Assembly (NCBI GenBank): GCA_040387035.1
Contig: JAZKEN010000054.1
Coordinates: forward strand, 1 to 5,812
Direction of reading: 5' to 3'
DNA length: 5,812 bases
Source of the DNA: Methylotenera_A sp040387035
GTDB taxonomy: Bacteria > Pseudomonadota > Gammaproteobacteria > Burkholderiales > Methylophilaceae
The position numbers and the translations under genes were made by a program. Below the pieces are notes generated by a model. It ran no database searches. It had not been told where the DNA came from and was given only the letters and a program-made list of their open reading frames with translations. Of the stretch, positions 1 to 5,596 are shown one piece after another. The stretch's first letter is position 1; every line of letters begins with the position of its first letter.

Positions 1-107
1 GTGCGAAACTGTACTACTTGCGTGAGCGTTCAGGTAAATCTGCACGTATTAAAGAGAAATTAGTAGCGCGTGAAAAAGAAGTCATGGCGCCAGCAGAAAA
101 AGCTTAA
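1..107 (+). CDS. rplS: 50S ribosomal protein L19, C-terminal end (partial)
   Basis: Only the last 34 codons and the stop are present; the reading frame begins at base 3 and the 5' part lies outside the window. The peptide begins AKLYYLRERSGKSARIKEKL, which is the very conserved basic C-terminal segment of bacterial L19, a protein of the large subunit near the 30S-50S interface. It then has a short, variable tail ending in PAEKA. In most proteobacteria rplS is the last gene of rpsP-rimM-trmD-rplS. The strong terminator 36 nt after this stop agrees with an operon end, though the upstream genes are not visible. The identification is firm despite the truncation. Confidence 0.95.
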   Translation, partial: AKLYYLRERSGKSARIKEKLVAREKEVMAPAEKA

Positions 108-143
108 ATTCAGTCACTGGATTAGATTTAAAGTCTTTTTCTA

Positions 144-197
144 GCAAATAAAAAAGCCCCAAAACAATTAATACTGTTTTGGGGCTTTTTTATTTGC
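144..197. terminator. Strong bidirectional intrinsic terminator after rplS
   Basis: Bases 144-166 are the exact reverse complement of 175-197, giving a perfect 23-bp stem with an 8-nt loop (167-174). The core is the GCCCCAAAACA/TGTTTTGGGGC pair. It is flanked by six A on the left and six T on the right, so a U-tract follows the GC-rich core on either strand. It should end rplS-operon transcription. In the other direction it would stop antisense reads entering rplS, although no minus-strand gene faces it here. Confidence 0.93.
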
Positions 198-222
198 GTT
201 AGTTTTCATATTTAAGTTAAAT
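194..222 (+). promoter_or_regulatory. Possible sigma70-type promoter for the alkyltransferase-xerD unit
   Basis: A -35-like TTGCGT (194-199) and a -10-like TTAAAT (217-222) are 17 nt apart, in the AT-rich gap between the rplS terminator and the gene at 272. Each hexamer matches the consensus only moderately (about 3/6 and 4/6), and the -35 overlaps the foot of the terminator stem. A promoter is expected here because the terminator should block read-through, but the exact boxes are a guess. No operator or Ada-box-like site is evident. Confidence 0.3.
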
Positions 223-271
223 TAGTAACTGTAGAAATTAAACCTTTTAATGGGCTAATTCATTTAAAACC

Positions 272-784
272 ATGCAGAACAATAATAAGCAGCCGCTGCA
301 ATACGATGCCATTCTGATAGCCCCATTTGGTGCAGTAGGTATCGCTGTACAAGGTGTGCAAGTGGTGATTGAGCTGCTAACAGAAAAGCATGAACCCAAG
401 CTTGCTCAGCATAAAATGGCAGAGAAGGTCGCATTGCAAATTCAGGCTTATTTTAATAATGCTTACAATGATTTTAATTTACCAATCGTCTATAAAGGGA
501 CTCCTTTCCAGCGCCGTGTGTGGCAGGCAATTAGTGCGATTCCATGTGGGCGAGTACTCACTTACAGCGATATAGCCCAGCAGATTGGCAGTGGTCCGCG
601 TGCGGTTGCAAATGCTTGTGGTGCCAATCATTTACCCTTAGTGATTCCCTGCCATCGCGTTGTGGCTAAAAACGGTTTGGGTGGCTATATGCGTGGTCAG
701 GCGGACGGCTTGGAAATAAAAATATGGTTGTTAAAACATGAAGGTATTCAGTTTGAAAAGAGTAAACCAATGTGGCAGAAATAG
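272..784 (+). CDS. ogt: Methylated-DNA--[protein]-cysteine S-methyltransferase (O6-alkylguanine-DNA alkyltransferase)
   Basis: The protein is a suicide DNA-repair enzyme that moves the alkyl group from O6-alkylguanine (and O4-alkylthymine) in DNA to its own cysteine. It has 170 residues, the size of stand-alone Ogt/MGT proteins, with no Ada regulatory domain. The N-terminal ribonuclease-like part covers about residues 10-75. The C-terminal DNA-binding part begins at GTPFQRRVW (76-84). The active site is IPCHRVV with acceptor Cys127. Other family residues are Tyr98 in LTYSDIA, the base-flipping Arg110 in PRAVANA, the hinge Asn119, and Glu148 before IWLLKHEG. The usual Asn-Pro of the hinge is Asn-His here. 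The ATG at 272 has no clear Shine-Dalgarno site, but no better start exists and the N-terminus fits the family. The 3' end overlaps xerD by 13 nt, which suggests co-transcription. The symbol ogt is by similarity of architecture. Confidence 0.92.
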   Translation: MQNNNKQPLQYDAILIAPFGAVGIAVQGVQVVIELLTEKHEPKLAQHKMAEKVALQIQAYFNNAYNDFNLPIVYKGTPFQRRVWQAISAIPCGRVLTYSDIAQQIGSGPRAVANACGANHLPLVIPCHRVVAKNGLGGYMRGQADGLEIKIWLLKHEGIQFEKSKPMWQK

Positions 785-1677
785 AGCAGGATAAAAATTC
801 AATTGAACTTGATACTTTTATTGACCATCTTTGGTTAGAAGATGGATTATCCAAAAACACACTGGAAAGCTACCGCGCGGATTTAAGCCAGTTTAATACG
901 TGGTTGCGTAGCCAGCACAAACATTTATTGCATGCCCAGCAGGCAGAAATACAGCATTACCTAGCGTTTAAATTCCCATCCAGCAAGCCGCGTAGCATTG
1001 GCCGGCTTATTGCCAGCATGCGCCGTTTCTACCGTTATGCCCTGCGTGAAAATCTGATACAGACCGATCCAACGTTACAAATCGAATCGCCTAAATTGCC
1101 ACGAAGTTTACCCAAAAGCTTGAATGAGCAAGAGGTGACCGACTTACTTAATGCGCCGGACACCAACCAGCCGATTGGCTTGCGCGACAGGGCCATGCTG
1201 GAACTGTTGTATGCCAGTGGCTTAAGGGTGTCGGAGCTGGTGACAGTAACAGTGAACGAAGTAAGCACGCAAGATGGCGTGGTGCGTGTAACCGGTAAAG
1301 GCAGCAAAACACGTTTGGTGCCTATGGGCGAAGAGGCGGCAAGTTGGATTGATCAATATTTGAAATATGCGCGACCAGAGATTTTGCAAAAAAGATTATG
1401 CGATGCACTGTTTGTGACCAATCGCGCCGAAATGATGACGCGCCAGGCGTTCTGGTATTTGATTAAACGCTATGCGCTGGTTGCCGGCATCAACAAGCCG
1501 ATGAGTCCGCATGTATTGCGCCATGCTTTTGCAACGCATTTGTTGAACCATGGTGCCGATTTGCGTGTGGTGCAGATGTTATTGGGGCATTCCGATATTT
1601 CCACCACGCAGATCTATACCCATGTAGCGCGCGAGCGCTTAAAACAGTTGCACAGCGTGCATCACCCAAGAGGCTGA
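772..1677 (+). CDS. xerD: Site-specific tyrosine recombinase XerD
   Basis: XerD works with XerC at the dif site near the terminus, resolving chromosome dimers under FtsK control. The protein has 301 residues (E. coli: 298). The N-terminal SAM-like core-binding domain covers about 12-100 and includes SKNTLESYRADLSQF. The catalytic domain covers about 115-295. The full catalytic set is visible: Arg152 in ASGLRVSEL, Lys176 in TGKGSKTR, His247 and Arg250 in SPHVLRHAFATH, His273 in LLGHSD, and the nucleophile Tyr282 in TTQIYTHV. The C-terminal ERLKQLHSVHHPRG closely resembles the XerD tail that interacts with its partner, favouring XerD over XerC. The start codon is GTG at 772, inside the upstream gene; no ATG, GTG or TTG follows before the conserved region. 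AAAAGAG lies 9 nt upstream, so translation is probably coupled. The stop is 22 nt from the convergent EAL gene, with no obvious terminator between. Confidence 0.96.
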   Translation: MAEIEQDKNSIELDTFIDHLWLEDGLSKNTLESYRADLSQFNTWLRSQHKHLLHAQQAEIQHYLAFKFPSSKPRSIGRLIASMRRFYRYALRENLIQTDPTLQIESPKLPRSLPKSLNEQEVTDLLNAPDTNQPIGLRDRAMLELLYASGLRVSELVTVTVNEVSTQDGVVRVTGKGSKTRLVPMGEEAASWIDQYLKYARPEILQKRLCDALFVTNRAEMMTRQAFWYLIKRYALVAGINKPMSPHVLRHAFATHLLNHGADLRVVQMLLGHSDISTTQIYTHVARERLKQLHSVHHPRG

Positions 1678-1699
1678 TGTTGCGGGCATCAAGAATGAA

Positions 1700-3022
1700 T
1701 CAAGCTCTGCCGTTGGCGAGCACAAAAGCATTGAATTCATTGATGGGCAAGGGCGTGCTGTACAAATAACCCTGAAAATTGCGGCAGCCATTATCAATCA
1801 AAAACTGTCGCTGCTCAGTGGTTTCAACACCCTCTGCAACGATGGCAATATTGAGCTCATGCGCCAGCGATATGATCATTTTGGTGATTGTTGCCGCACT
1901 AACGCTGTTTAGCATGTCTTTTATAAATGACTTGTCGATTTTCAATTCATCCAGCGGTAAGCTTTTGACATAAGCCAGGCTGGAATAACCTGTCCCAAAA
2001 TCATCTAGCGAAAGCCGCACGCCGTGCGCTTTCAATTGCCTCATTTTAATCATAATATCTTCTAGATCATGCGCGAATATACTTTCGGTAATCTCCAGCT
2101 GCAGCTTATGAGCATCGATTTTTGTTTCATTAATCAATGTAATGAGGTGCTGCACAAACTCAGGGTTCTGAAACTGTTTTACGCTGATATTGACCGATAA
2201 TGTTAAATGCGCAGTAGCTTCACTTTGCGCCCAGGTGGCTAACTGGTTGCAGGCTGAAGTTAATACATGCCGGCCTAAATGTAAGATTAAATCGGTTCTT
2301 TCCGCTAATGGGATAAATACTTCCGGTGCAATAATACCAAGGCTTGGATGACGCCACCTGGTCAAGACTTCTGCCCCCATGATTCTGCCGCCTACTTCTA
2401 CCTGTGGTTGAAAGTAAAGCTTAAGTTCATTTTTTAACAAGACTTTGCTTAATTCCAGTTCAAGTGTGTGGCGCACCTTAAAATCCGATTGCATAATGAG
2501 TGCCGCCAGATAAAGCATTACAAGAGCCACGCCGTTGGTTATCCACACGCGGGCTAGTCGTTGCTCGTCAGACATGGTTGAAAGATTAATACCAAAATTT
2601 GTGCAGGCCAACAGCAAAAAAGCGACTGAAATAACAGCGGCAACTGTAATCCTTAAGTATGGTTTTTCGTCTTGATAGATGACATATGCATACAAAGCCA
2701 TTGGCAGAAAGTAGTGATGACTGGATCTGGGAACTGTGGTATTGGGAACATCAAGAAAAATACAGAGAAGAAAAAGCATCACAAACAACAGGGGGAAATA
2801 CACAAAACCAATGATCTTAGTATTGTTGCGTTTGTTTTGTATATAACCCATGTAGCCCAAAACAATGAATAAGGCTTTAGTGACTACGCTCAGCCAATCC
2901 TGAATGATTATGAAAAAAATTGTCCAAGAAACTGATGTGACTATGATGACAATCGAAGCGACTTTTAAAAGATAAGCGAGCTTATCCTTATGTTGCTCAA
3001 TGGAGCTGCTTTCAATTGGCAT
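1700..3022 (-). CDS. Membrane-anchored EAL-domain cyclic-di-GMP phosphodiesterase
   Basis: The predicted 440-residue inner-membrane protein hydrolyses cyclic-di-GMP to pGpG. The N-terminal half is hydrophobic, with about six likely membrane segments near residues 17-41, 45-61, 70-91, 103-117, 123-143 and 158-178, and a conserved-looking PRSSHHYFLPMALYAYVIY stretch around 98-116. A short linker leads to an EAL domain at about 196-435, with no GGDEF or PAS domain. All active-site residues are present: Glu218 of EVL (for EAL), Asn278 in SVNIS, Glu310 in LEITES, Asp340-Asp341 in DDFGTGYSS, Lys361 in LKIDKSF, Glu397 in VAEGVE and Gln417 in FQGYLYS. From Asn278 on, their spacing equals that of RocR as I recall it. 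Activity is therefore expected, with the membrane half as a possible sensor of unknown signal. I chose the ATG at 3022 (GGAG 6 nt upstream) over a TTG at 3034, whose nearest purine stretch is only 1 nt away. It stands apart from folB and converges on xerD. Confidence 0.9.
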   Translation of the reverse strand: MPIESSSIEQHKDKLAYLLKVASIVIIVTSVSWTIFFIIIQDWLSVVTKALFIVLGYMGYIQNKRNNTKIIGFVYFPLLFVMLFLLCIFLDVPNTTVPRSSHHYFLPMALYAYVIYQDEKPYLRITVAAVISVAFLLLACTNFGINLSTMSDEQRLARVWITNGVALVMLYLAALIMQSDFKVRHTLELELSKVLLKNELKLYFQPQVEVGGRIMGAEVLTRWRHPSLGIIAPEVFIPLAERTDLILHLGRHVLTSACNQLATWAQSEATAHLTLSVNISVKQFQNPEFVQHLITLINETKIDAHKLQLEITESIFAHDLEDIMIKMRQLKAHGVRLSLDDFGTGYSSLAYVKSLPLDELKIDKSFIKDMLNSVSAATITKMIISLAHELNIAIVAEGVETTEQRQFLIDNGCRNFQGYLYSTPLPINEFNAFVLANGRA

Positions 3023-3222
3023 CTCTTGCTCCAATCTTCCTAGTTTCGTTAAACATCAGATATATGGCTAGAGAATCATATTGCGTATCAAAAAGCAATG
3101 AATTGGCTACTACCAGACGGGAGGCTTAATGATTGTTTACAATCGGCCAAATGGTGCAATCGCCAATCGCCAATTTGCAGTAGTTTGACTTGCTGAGCGG
3201 GTACTGCGATTTGCTAGAGACT
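3023..3222. other. Intergenic gap between the EAL gene and folB, with a small palindrome and tandem heptamer
   Basis: These 200 nt hold no gene I can support. Two small structures stand out. A 14-bp palindrome GATTGTTTACAATC (6-bp arms, 2-nt centre) lies at 3131-3144. A short tandem repeat CAATCGC CAATCGC CAAT lies at 3157-3174. The gap should contain the folB 3' end and the EAL-gene promoter, both on the minus strand, but I see neither a U-tract terminator nor a convincing pair of promoter boxes. The palindrome could be an operator for the EAL gene; this is a guess. Confidence 0.5.
3029..3032 (-). promoter_or_regulatory. Shine-Dalgarno site deciding the EAL gene start
   Basis: Read on the minus strand, GGAG is followed by a 6-nt spacer (CAAGAG) and the ATG at 3022-3020. 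The in-frame TTG at 3034-3032 overlaps this site and has AGGAAG only 1 nt before it, which is too close for normal initiation. This supports the shorter 440-residue protein. Confidence 0.65.
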
Positions 3223-3576
3223 TTAGTCCTTACTTCTTTCGATGATGATGCCCAAGGCCTTTAAGCCCGGCAATATGGCTGGCTTGGCCACTTTAATTTT
3301 TGCGCTGTGCGCGCCAAATTCGTTAAAAATCAGCTGGCAAAGGTGTTCGGCTAGCGCCTCTACCAATTGAAAACTGTGTGTGTGCAAAGTTTCATGGATG
3401 CGCATGACAATCGCACCGTAATCAATAGTGTCGCTGATGGCGTCACTTTGCCCCGCCGGTTTCAGATCGTAGCCGATATCGATATCCAGAATAACGGTTT
3501 GCGGTACCATGCGCTCCCAAGCGGGCACGCCTAGCTTGGTTTTAACTTTTAATTCCGATATAAAAATAATGTCCAT
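3223..3576 (-). CDS. folB: Dihydroneopterin aldolase
   Basis: FolB converts 7,8-dihydroneopterin to 6-hydroxymethyl-7,8-dihydropterin and glycolaldehyde in cytosolic folate synthesis; the family usually forms octamers. From the ATG at 3576 the protein has 117 residues and aligns from its first residue with E. coli FolB (MDIIFISEL against MDIVFIEQL). Key residues fall at matching positions: Glu21 in PAWER, Tyr53 in DTIDYGAI, Glu73 in FQLVEALAE and catalytic Lys98 in KVAKPAILPG, with a GIIIER ending. A TTG 15 nt upstream (3591) would add five residues and has GGAA 6 nt before it, but that GGAA is the edge of the neighbouring repeat; the ATG has only weak GAG/AAG pairing. I prefer the ATG on family alignment. 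folB is divergent from plsY across a 126-nt gap, an arrangement also found in E. coli. Confidence 0.93.
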   Translation of the reverse strand: MDIIFISELKVKTKLGVPAWERMVPQTVILDIDIGYDLKPAGQSDAISDTIDYGAIVMRIHETLHTHSFQLVEALAEHLCQLIFNEFGAHSAKIKVAKPAILPGLKALGIIIERSKD

Positions 3577-3593
3577 ATTGCTTAATCTCAAAT

Positions 3594-3687
3594 GTCATTC
3601 CGACTAAAGTCAGAATCCAGTAATATAATACCAATGTTTATTGGATTAAGAGTAAAACTGTGGATTCCGGCTTTTGCTGGAATGATA
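3594..3687. repeat. Palindromic interspersed repeat (dRS3/MITE-like) between folB and plsY
   Basis: The outer 25-nt arms (3595-3619 and 3661-3685) are inverted copies with 20 of 25 positions matching. Both follow the pattern TCATTCC...AAAG.C.GAATCCA. Each arm is itself a partial inverted repeat of the form ATTCC-N-GAAT, about 20 bp. The AT-rich centre contains another hairpin, CCAAT-GTTT-ATTGG (3631-3644). This is the look of the small repeats widespread in proteobacterial genomes whose arms carry GTCATTCC and GGAATCCA, and of the neisserial dRS3 unit. No other copy is in the window and no target-site duplication is clear. Read in frame, it gives the peptide WIPAFAGM, a common false extension of annotated proteins. 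It occupies most of the folB/plsY control region. Confidence 0.82.
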
Positions 3688-3702
3688 GTGATGAAAGGTT
3701 TT

Positions 3703-4320
3703 ATGAGCGAGTTAGGTTTTATCCCTGTTACGCTGGTGCCCGTTATTTGGATCTTTGCTGCCTATTTGATCGGCTCTATTTCATTTGGCATTATCCTGAG
3801 CAAACTGTTTGGCCTGCCAGATCCGCGCACAGTGGGTAGTGGCAATATTGGGGCGACTAATGTTGCGCGTAGCGGCAAAAAATTGCCCGCCATCTTAACG
3901 CTGCTAGGCGATGCATTTAAAGGCTGGTTGCCGGTTTGGTTGGCTTTGCAATCCGGCATGTTAATGTGGGTTGTCGCCGCAATTGGATTGGCGGTATTTT
4001 TCGGCCATTTATTCCCCATCTTCCATCGTTTTAAAGGCGGCAAAGGGGTGGCGACAGCGCTGGGAGTAATGCTGGCCATTTCTTTAATGCTGGGTTTGGC
4101 GGCATTGGTCACTTGGGCAATCGTGTTCGCAATCTCACGCTACTCATCACTGGCCGCGCTTGTGGCGGCAGCCTTGTCACCATTGTATGCCTGGCTTTTA
4201 TTGCCTTACAAGGATTACGTCATCATGATGATAGTGATTGCGCTAATGTTAATTTGGCGCCATAAAAGCAATATCCAGAAGCTGCTGGCAGGCACGGAGT
4301 CGGGCTTCGGTAAGAAATAA
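3703..4320 (+). CDS. plsY: Glycerol-3-phosphate acyltransferase PlsY (acyl-phosphate dependent)
   Basis: This inner-membrane enzyme acylates glycerol 3-phosphate at position 1 using acyl-phosphate made by PlsX, the first committed step of phospholipid synthesis. From the ATG at 3703 it has 205 residues, the usual family length, and is rich in membrane segments, starting with VPVIWIFAAYLIGSISFGII (13-32). The three family motifs are present: GSGNIGATNVARSG (45-58), GHLFPIFHRFKGGKGVAT (101-118) and RYSS (146-149). A cytosolic end resembling RH..NI..LL.G.E begins near 186. The frame stays open back to an ATG at 3592, but the extra 37 residues are translated from the palindromic repeat, so I reject them. 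AAAGG lies 4 nt before the chosen ATG; an ATG at 3691 is the only serious alternative and adds four residues. The stop is 18 nt from the convergent tsaD stop, with no clear terminator between. Confidence 0.94.
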   Translation: MSELGFIPVTLVPVIWIFAAYLIGSISFGIILSKLFGLPDPRTVGSGNIGATNVARSGKKLPAILTLLGDAFKGWLPVWLALQSGMLMWVVAAIGLAVFFGHLFPIFHRFKGGKGVATALGVMLAISLMLGLAALVTWAIVFAISRYSSLAALVAAALSPLYAWLLLPYKDYVIMMIVIALMLIWRHKSNIQKLLAGTESGFGKK

Positions 4321-4338
4321 CGCCTTCCCCTTCGGTGT

Positions 4339-5472
4339 TTAGGGTTTTCGCAGCTCTGCCAGATCCCATCTAGGCTTGACGCTAACACTGTAACTTTGTT
4401 GTAGGCCTGAATCCGTTTGTTCTGATCGCATGGCTTGCAATCGCATCGCTCCCGCGAATGCAATCATAGCGCCATTGTCGGTACAAAATTCCAGCCGCGG
4501 ATAGCTGACTTTACACAGTTTGCGCTTGGTCGCGGCATTTAAACGCTCACGCAAACGCGTGTTGGCGCCTACACCGCCAGAAACCACTAAATTGTCTAAA
4601 CCAGTTTCGCGCAAGGCAGACATTGATTTTGCCGTTAAAATCTCAGTGACCGCTTCCTGGAATTCCCAGGCGATATCCGCCTTGGTCGCTAAATCCAGCA
4701 CATCAGAGATGCTGCGTTGACTGCTACTCGCCGCTGTACTGTTTGCACTAGCTTCGTCAGGTTGCCGCCCTGCCTCATTTTCCTGCTGAATCTTGCTTGA
4801 GGTCTGATTTATAAGGGTGAGCACAGCCGTTTTTAAACCGCTAAAGCTAAAATTCAAGTCTTTGCTGTTTAGCATCGGTCTAGGCAGTGCGAATCGTGGC
4901 TTACCTGACGACGCCAGCTTAGCCAGCGCAGGGCCGCCAGGGTAACCCAGGCCCAATAGTTTTGCCGTTTTATCAAAAGCCTCGCCTGCGGCGTCGTCCA
5001 GCGTATCACCCAATAATTCGTATTGGCCGATGCCATCAACCCGCATCAGTTGGCTGTGACCACCTGAAACCAGTAGCGCGACAAAAGGAAATTGTGGCGG
5101 ACTTTCTTCCAGTAATGGCGCAAGCAAATGCCCCTCCAGATGATGCACGCCCACGCTAGGTATATTCAGCGAAAATGCCAGTGATTGCGCAATGCTGGTA
5201 CCCACCAGTAAGGCGCCAGCCAACCCTGGGCCTTGCGTATAGGCAATGCCATCAATATCGGCCAGCGTCTTGTTGGCTTGCTTTAATACAGCTTCTGTTA
5301 ATGGCAAGGCGCGCTGGATATGATCGCGTGAGGCGAGCTCGGGCACTACTCCGCCAAACTCGGCATGCATGGCCACTTGCGAATGCAAGGCATGCGCTAA
5401 TAAGCCATGCTGTGTATCGTAAAGGGCAACCCCTGTTTCGTCGCACGATGATTCAAAACCTAAAACCAACAA
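4339..5472 (-). CDS. tsaD: tRNA N6-adenosine threonylcarbamoyltransferase TsaD
   Basis: TsaD (YgjD/Gcp/Kae1 family) moves the threonylcarbamoyl group from threonylcarbamoyl-AMP, made by TsaC, onto A37 of ANN-decoding tRNAs, working with TsaB and TsaE. Visible landmarks are FESSCDETG (6-14), GGVVPELASRDH (40-51), the metal-binding HHLEGH with His111 and His115, VSGGHS (135-140), GEAFDKTAKLLGL (163-175), FSFSGLKT (208-215), SGGVGAN (298-304) and the metal ligand Asp332 in CTDNGAMI. The protein has 377 residues against 337 in E. coli. The excess is about 33 residues between FSFSGLKT and ADIAWEF, a polar Gln/Ser/Ala/Glu-rich stretch, plus about 8 near the C-terminus. The start is TTG at 5472, aligned with the family N-terminus, with AGGA 8 nt upstream and no in-frame ATG before it. 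It is divergent from rpsU, as in E. coli. Confidence 0.95.
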   Translation of the reverse strand: MLVLGFESSCDETGVALYDTQHGLLAHALHSQVAMHAEFGGVVPELASRDHIQRALPLTEAVLKQANKTLADIDGIAYTQGPGLAGALLVGTSIAQSLAFSLNIPSVGVHHLEGHLLAPLLEESPPQFPFVALLVSGGHSQLMRVDGIGQYELLGDTLDDAAGEAFDKTAKLLGLGYPGGPALAKLASSGKPRFALPRPMLNSKDLNFSFSGLKTAVLTLINQTSSKIQQENEAGRQPDEASANSTAASSSQRSISDVLDLATKADIAWEFQEAVTEILTAKSMSALRETGLDNLVVSGGVGANTRLRERLNAATKRKLCKVSYPRLEFCTDNGAMIAFAGAMRLQAMRSEQTDSGLQQSYSVSVKPRWDLAELRKP

Positions 5473-5480
5473 ATGATTAT

Positions 5481-5484
5481 TCCT
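5481..5484 (-). promoter_or_regulatory. Shine-Dalgarno site for the TTG start of tsaD
   Basis: On the minus strand AGGA is followed by 8 nt and then the TTG at 5472-5470. A second TTG follows directly (5469), giving an 11-nt spacing, so the first is preferred. The codons upstream in this frame offer no ATG or GTG near the site. Confidence 0.6.
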
Positions 5485-5522
5485 AAGCTGAGAGTAGAAA
5501 AATAGGTGAAATTTGCAATTAC

Positions 5523-5551
5523 TTGTGCCATTTGTAATGGTAAATGCACAA
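5523..5551. promoter_or_regulatory. Inverted repeat just upstream of the rpsU promoter
   Basis: TTGTG (5523-5527) and CATTT (5529-5533) pair with AAATG (5542-5546) and CACAA (5547-5551), giving a 10-bp stem with one bulged C and an 8-nt loop. An alternative inner pairing is CCATT/AATGG around TGT (5528-5540). It ends 5 nt before the proposed -35 box of rpsU and lies in the tsaD leader side of the gap, so it could bind a regulator of either gene. No family motif is recognised. Confidence 0.4.
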
Positions 5552-5556
5552 AATCA

Positions 5557-5585
5557 TTGAACAAAAACAATTATACGATTAAAAT
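5557..5585 (+). promoter_or_regulatory. Sigma70-type promoter for rpsU
   Basis: TTGAAC (5557-5562) and TAAAAT (5580-5585) are separated by exactly 17 nt of AT-rich sequence. They match the consensus at 4/6 and 5/6 positions. Transcription would start near 5592 and give a leader of about 80 nt before the rpsU ATG. This is the best promoter in the window and suits a strongly expressed ribosomal gene. Confidence 0.65.
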
Positions 5586-5596
5586 AGTGGACTTTT

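Noticed and set aside
1035..1307. Minus-strand open frame of 90 codons inside xerD
   Set aside because: It lies wholly within a gene with all catalytic motifs on the other strand, and its product resembles no family I know.
1678..1699. Terminator between convergent xerD and the EAL gene
   Set aside because: Only a 4-bp GATG/CATC pairing is visible, with no U-tract in either direction.
2672..2872. Plus-strand open frame of 66 codons opposite the membrane part of the EAL gene
   Set aside because: It is a low-complexity Lys/His-rich product produced by antisense reading of membrane-segment codons.
3157..3174. CRISPR-like or satellite array
   Set aside because: It has only two and a half copies of a 7-nt unit with no spacers, and no cas gene is in the window.
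3592..3702. Longer plsY frame starting at 3592
   Set aside because: The extra residues are translated from the palindromic repeat and exceed the family length; the family N-terminus begins near 3703.
3762..4112. Minus-strand open frame of 116 codons inside plsY
   Set aside because: It is antisense to conserved PlsY motifs; the Pro/Ala/Asn-rich product is typical of a shadow frame.
4321..4338. Terminator between convergent plsY and tsaD
   Set aside because: The 18-nt gap has no stable stem and no T-run.
5175..5486. Plus-strand open frame of 103 codons opposite the tsaD 5' end
   Set aside because: It is fully antisense to conserved TsaD motifs; it has no recognisable domain.
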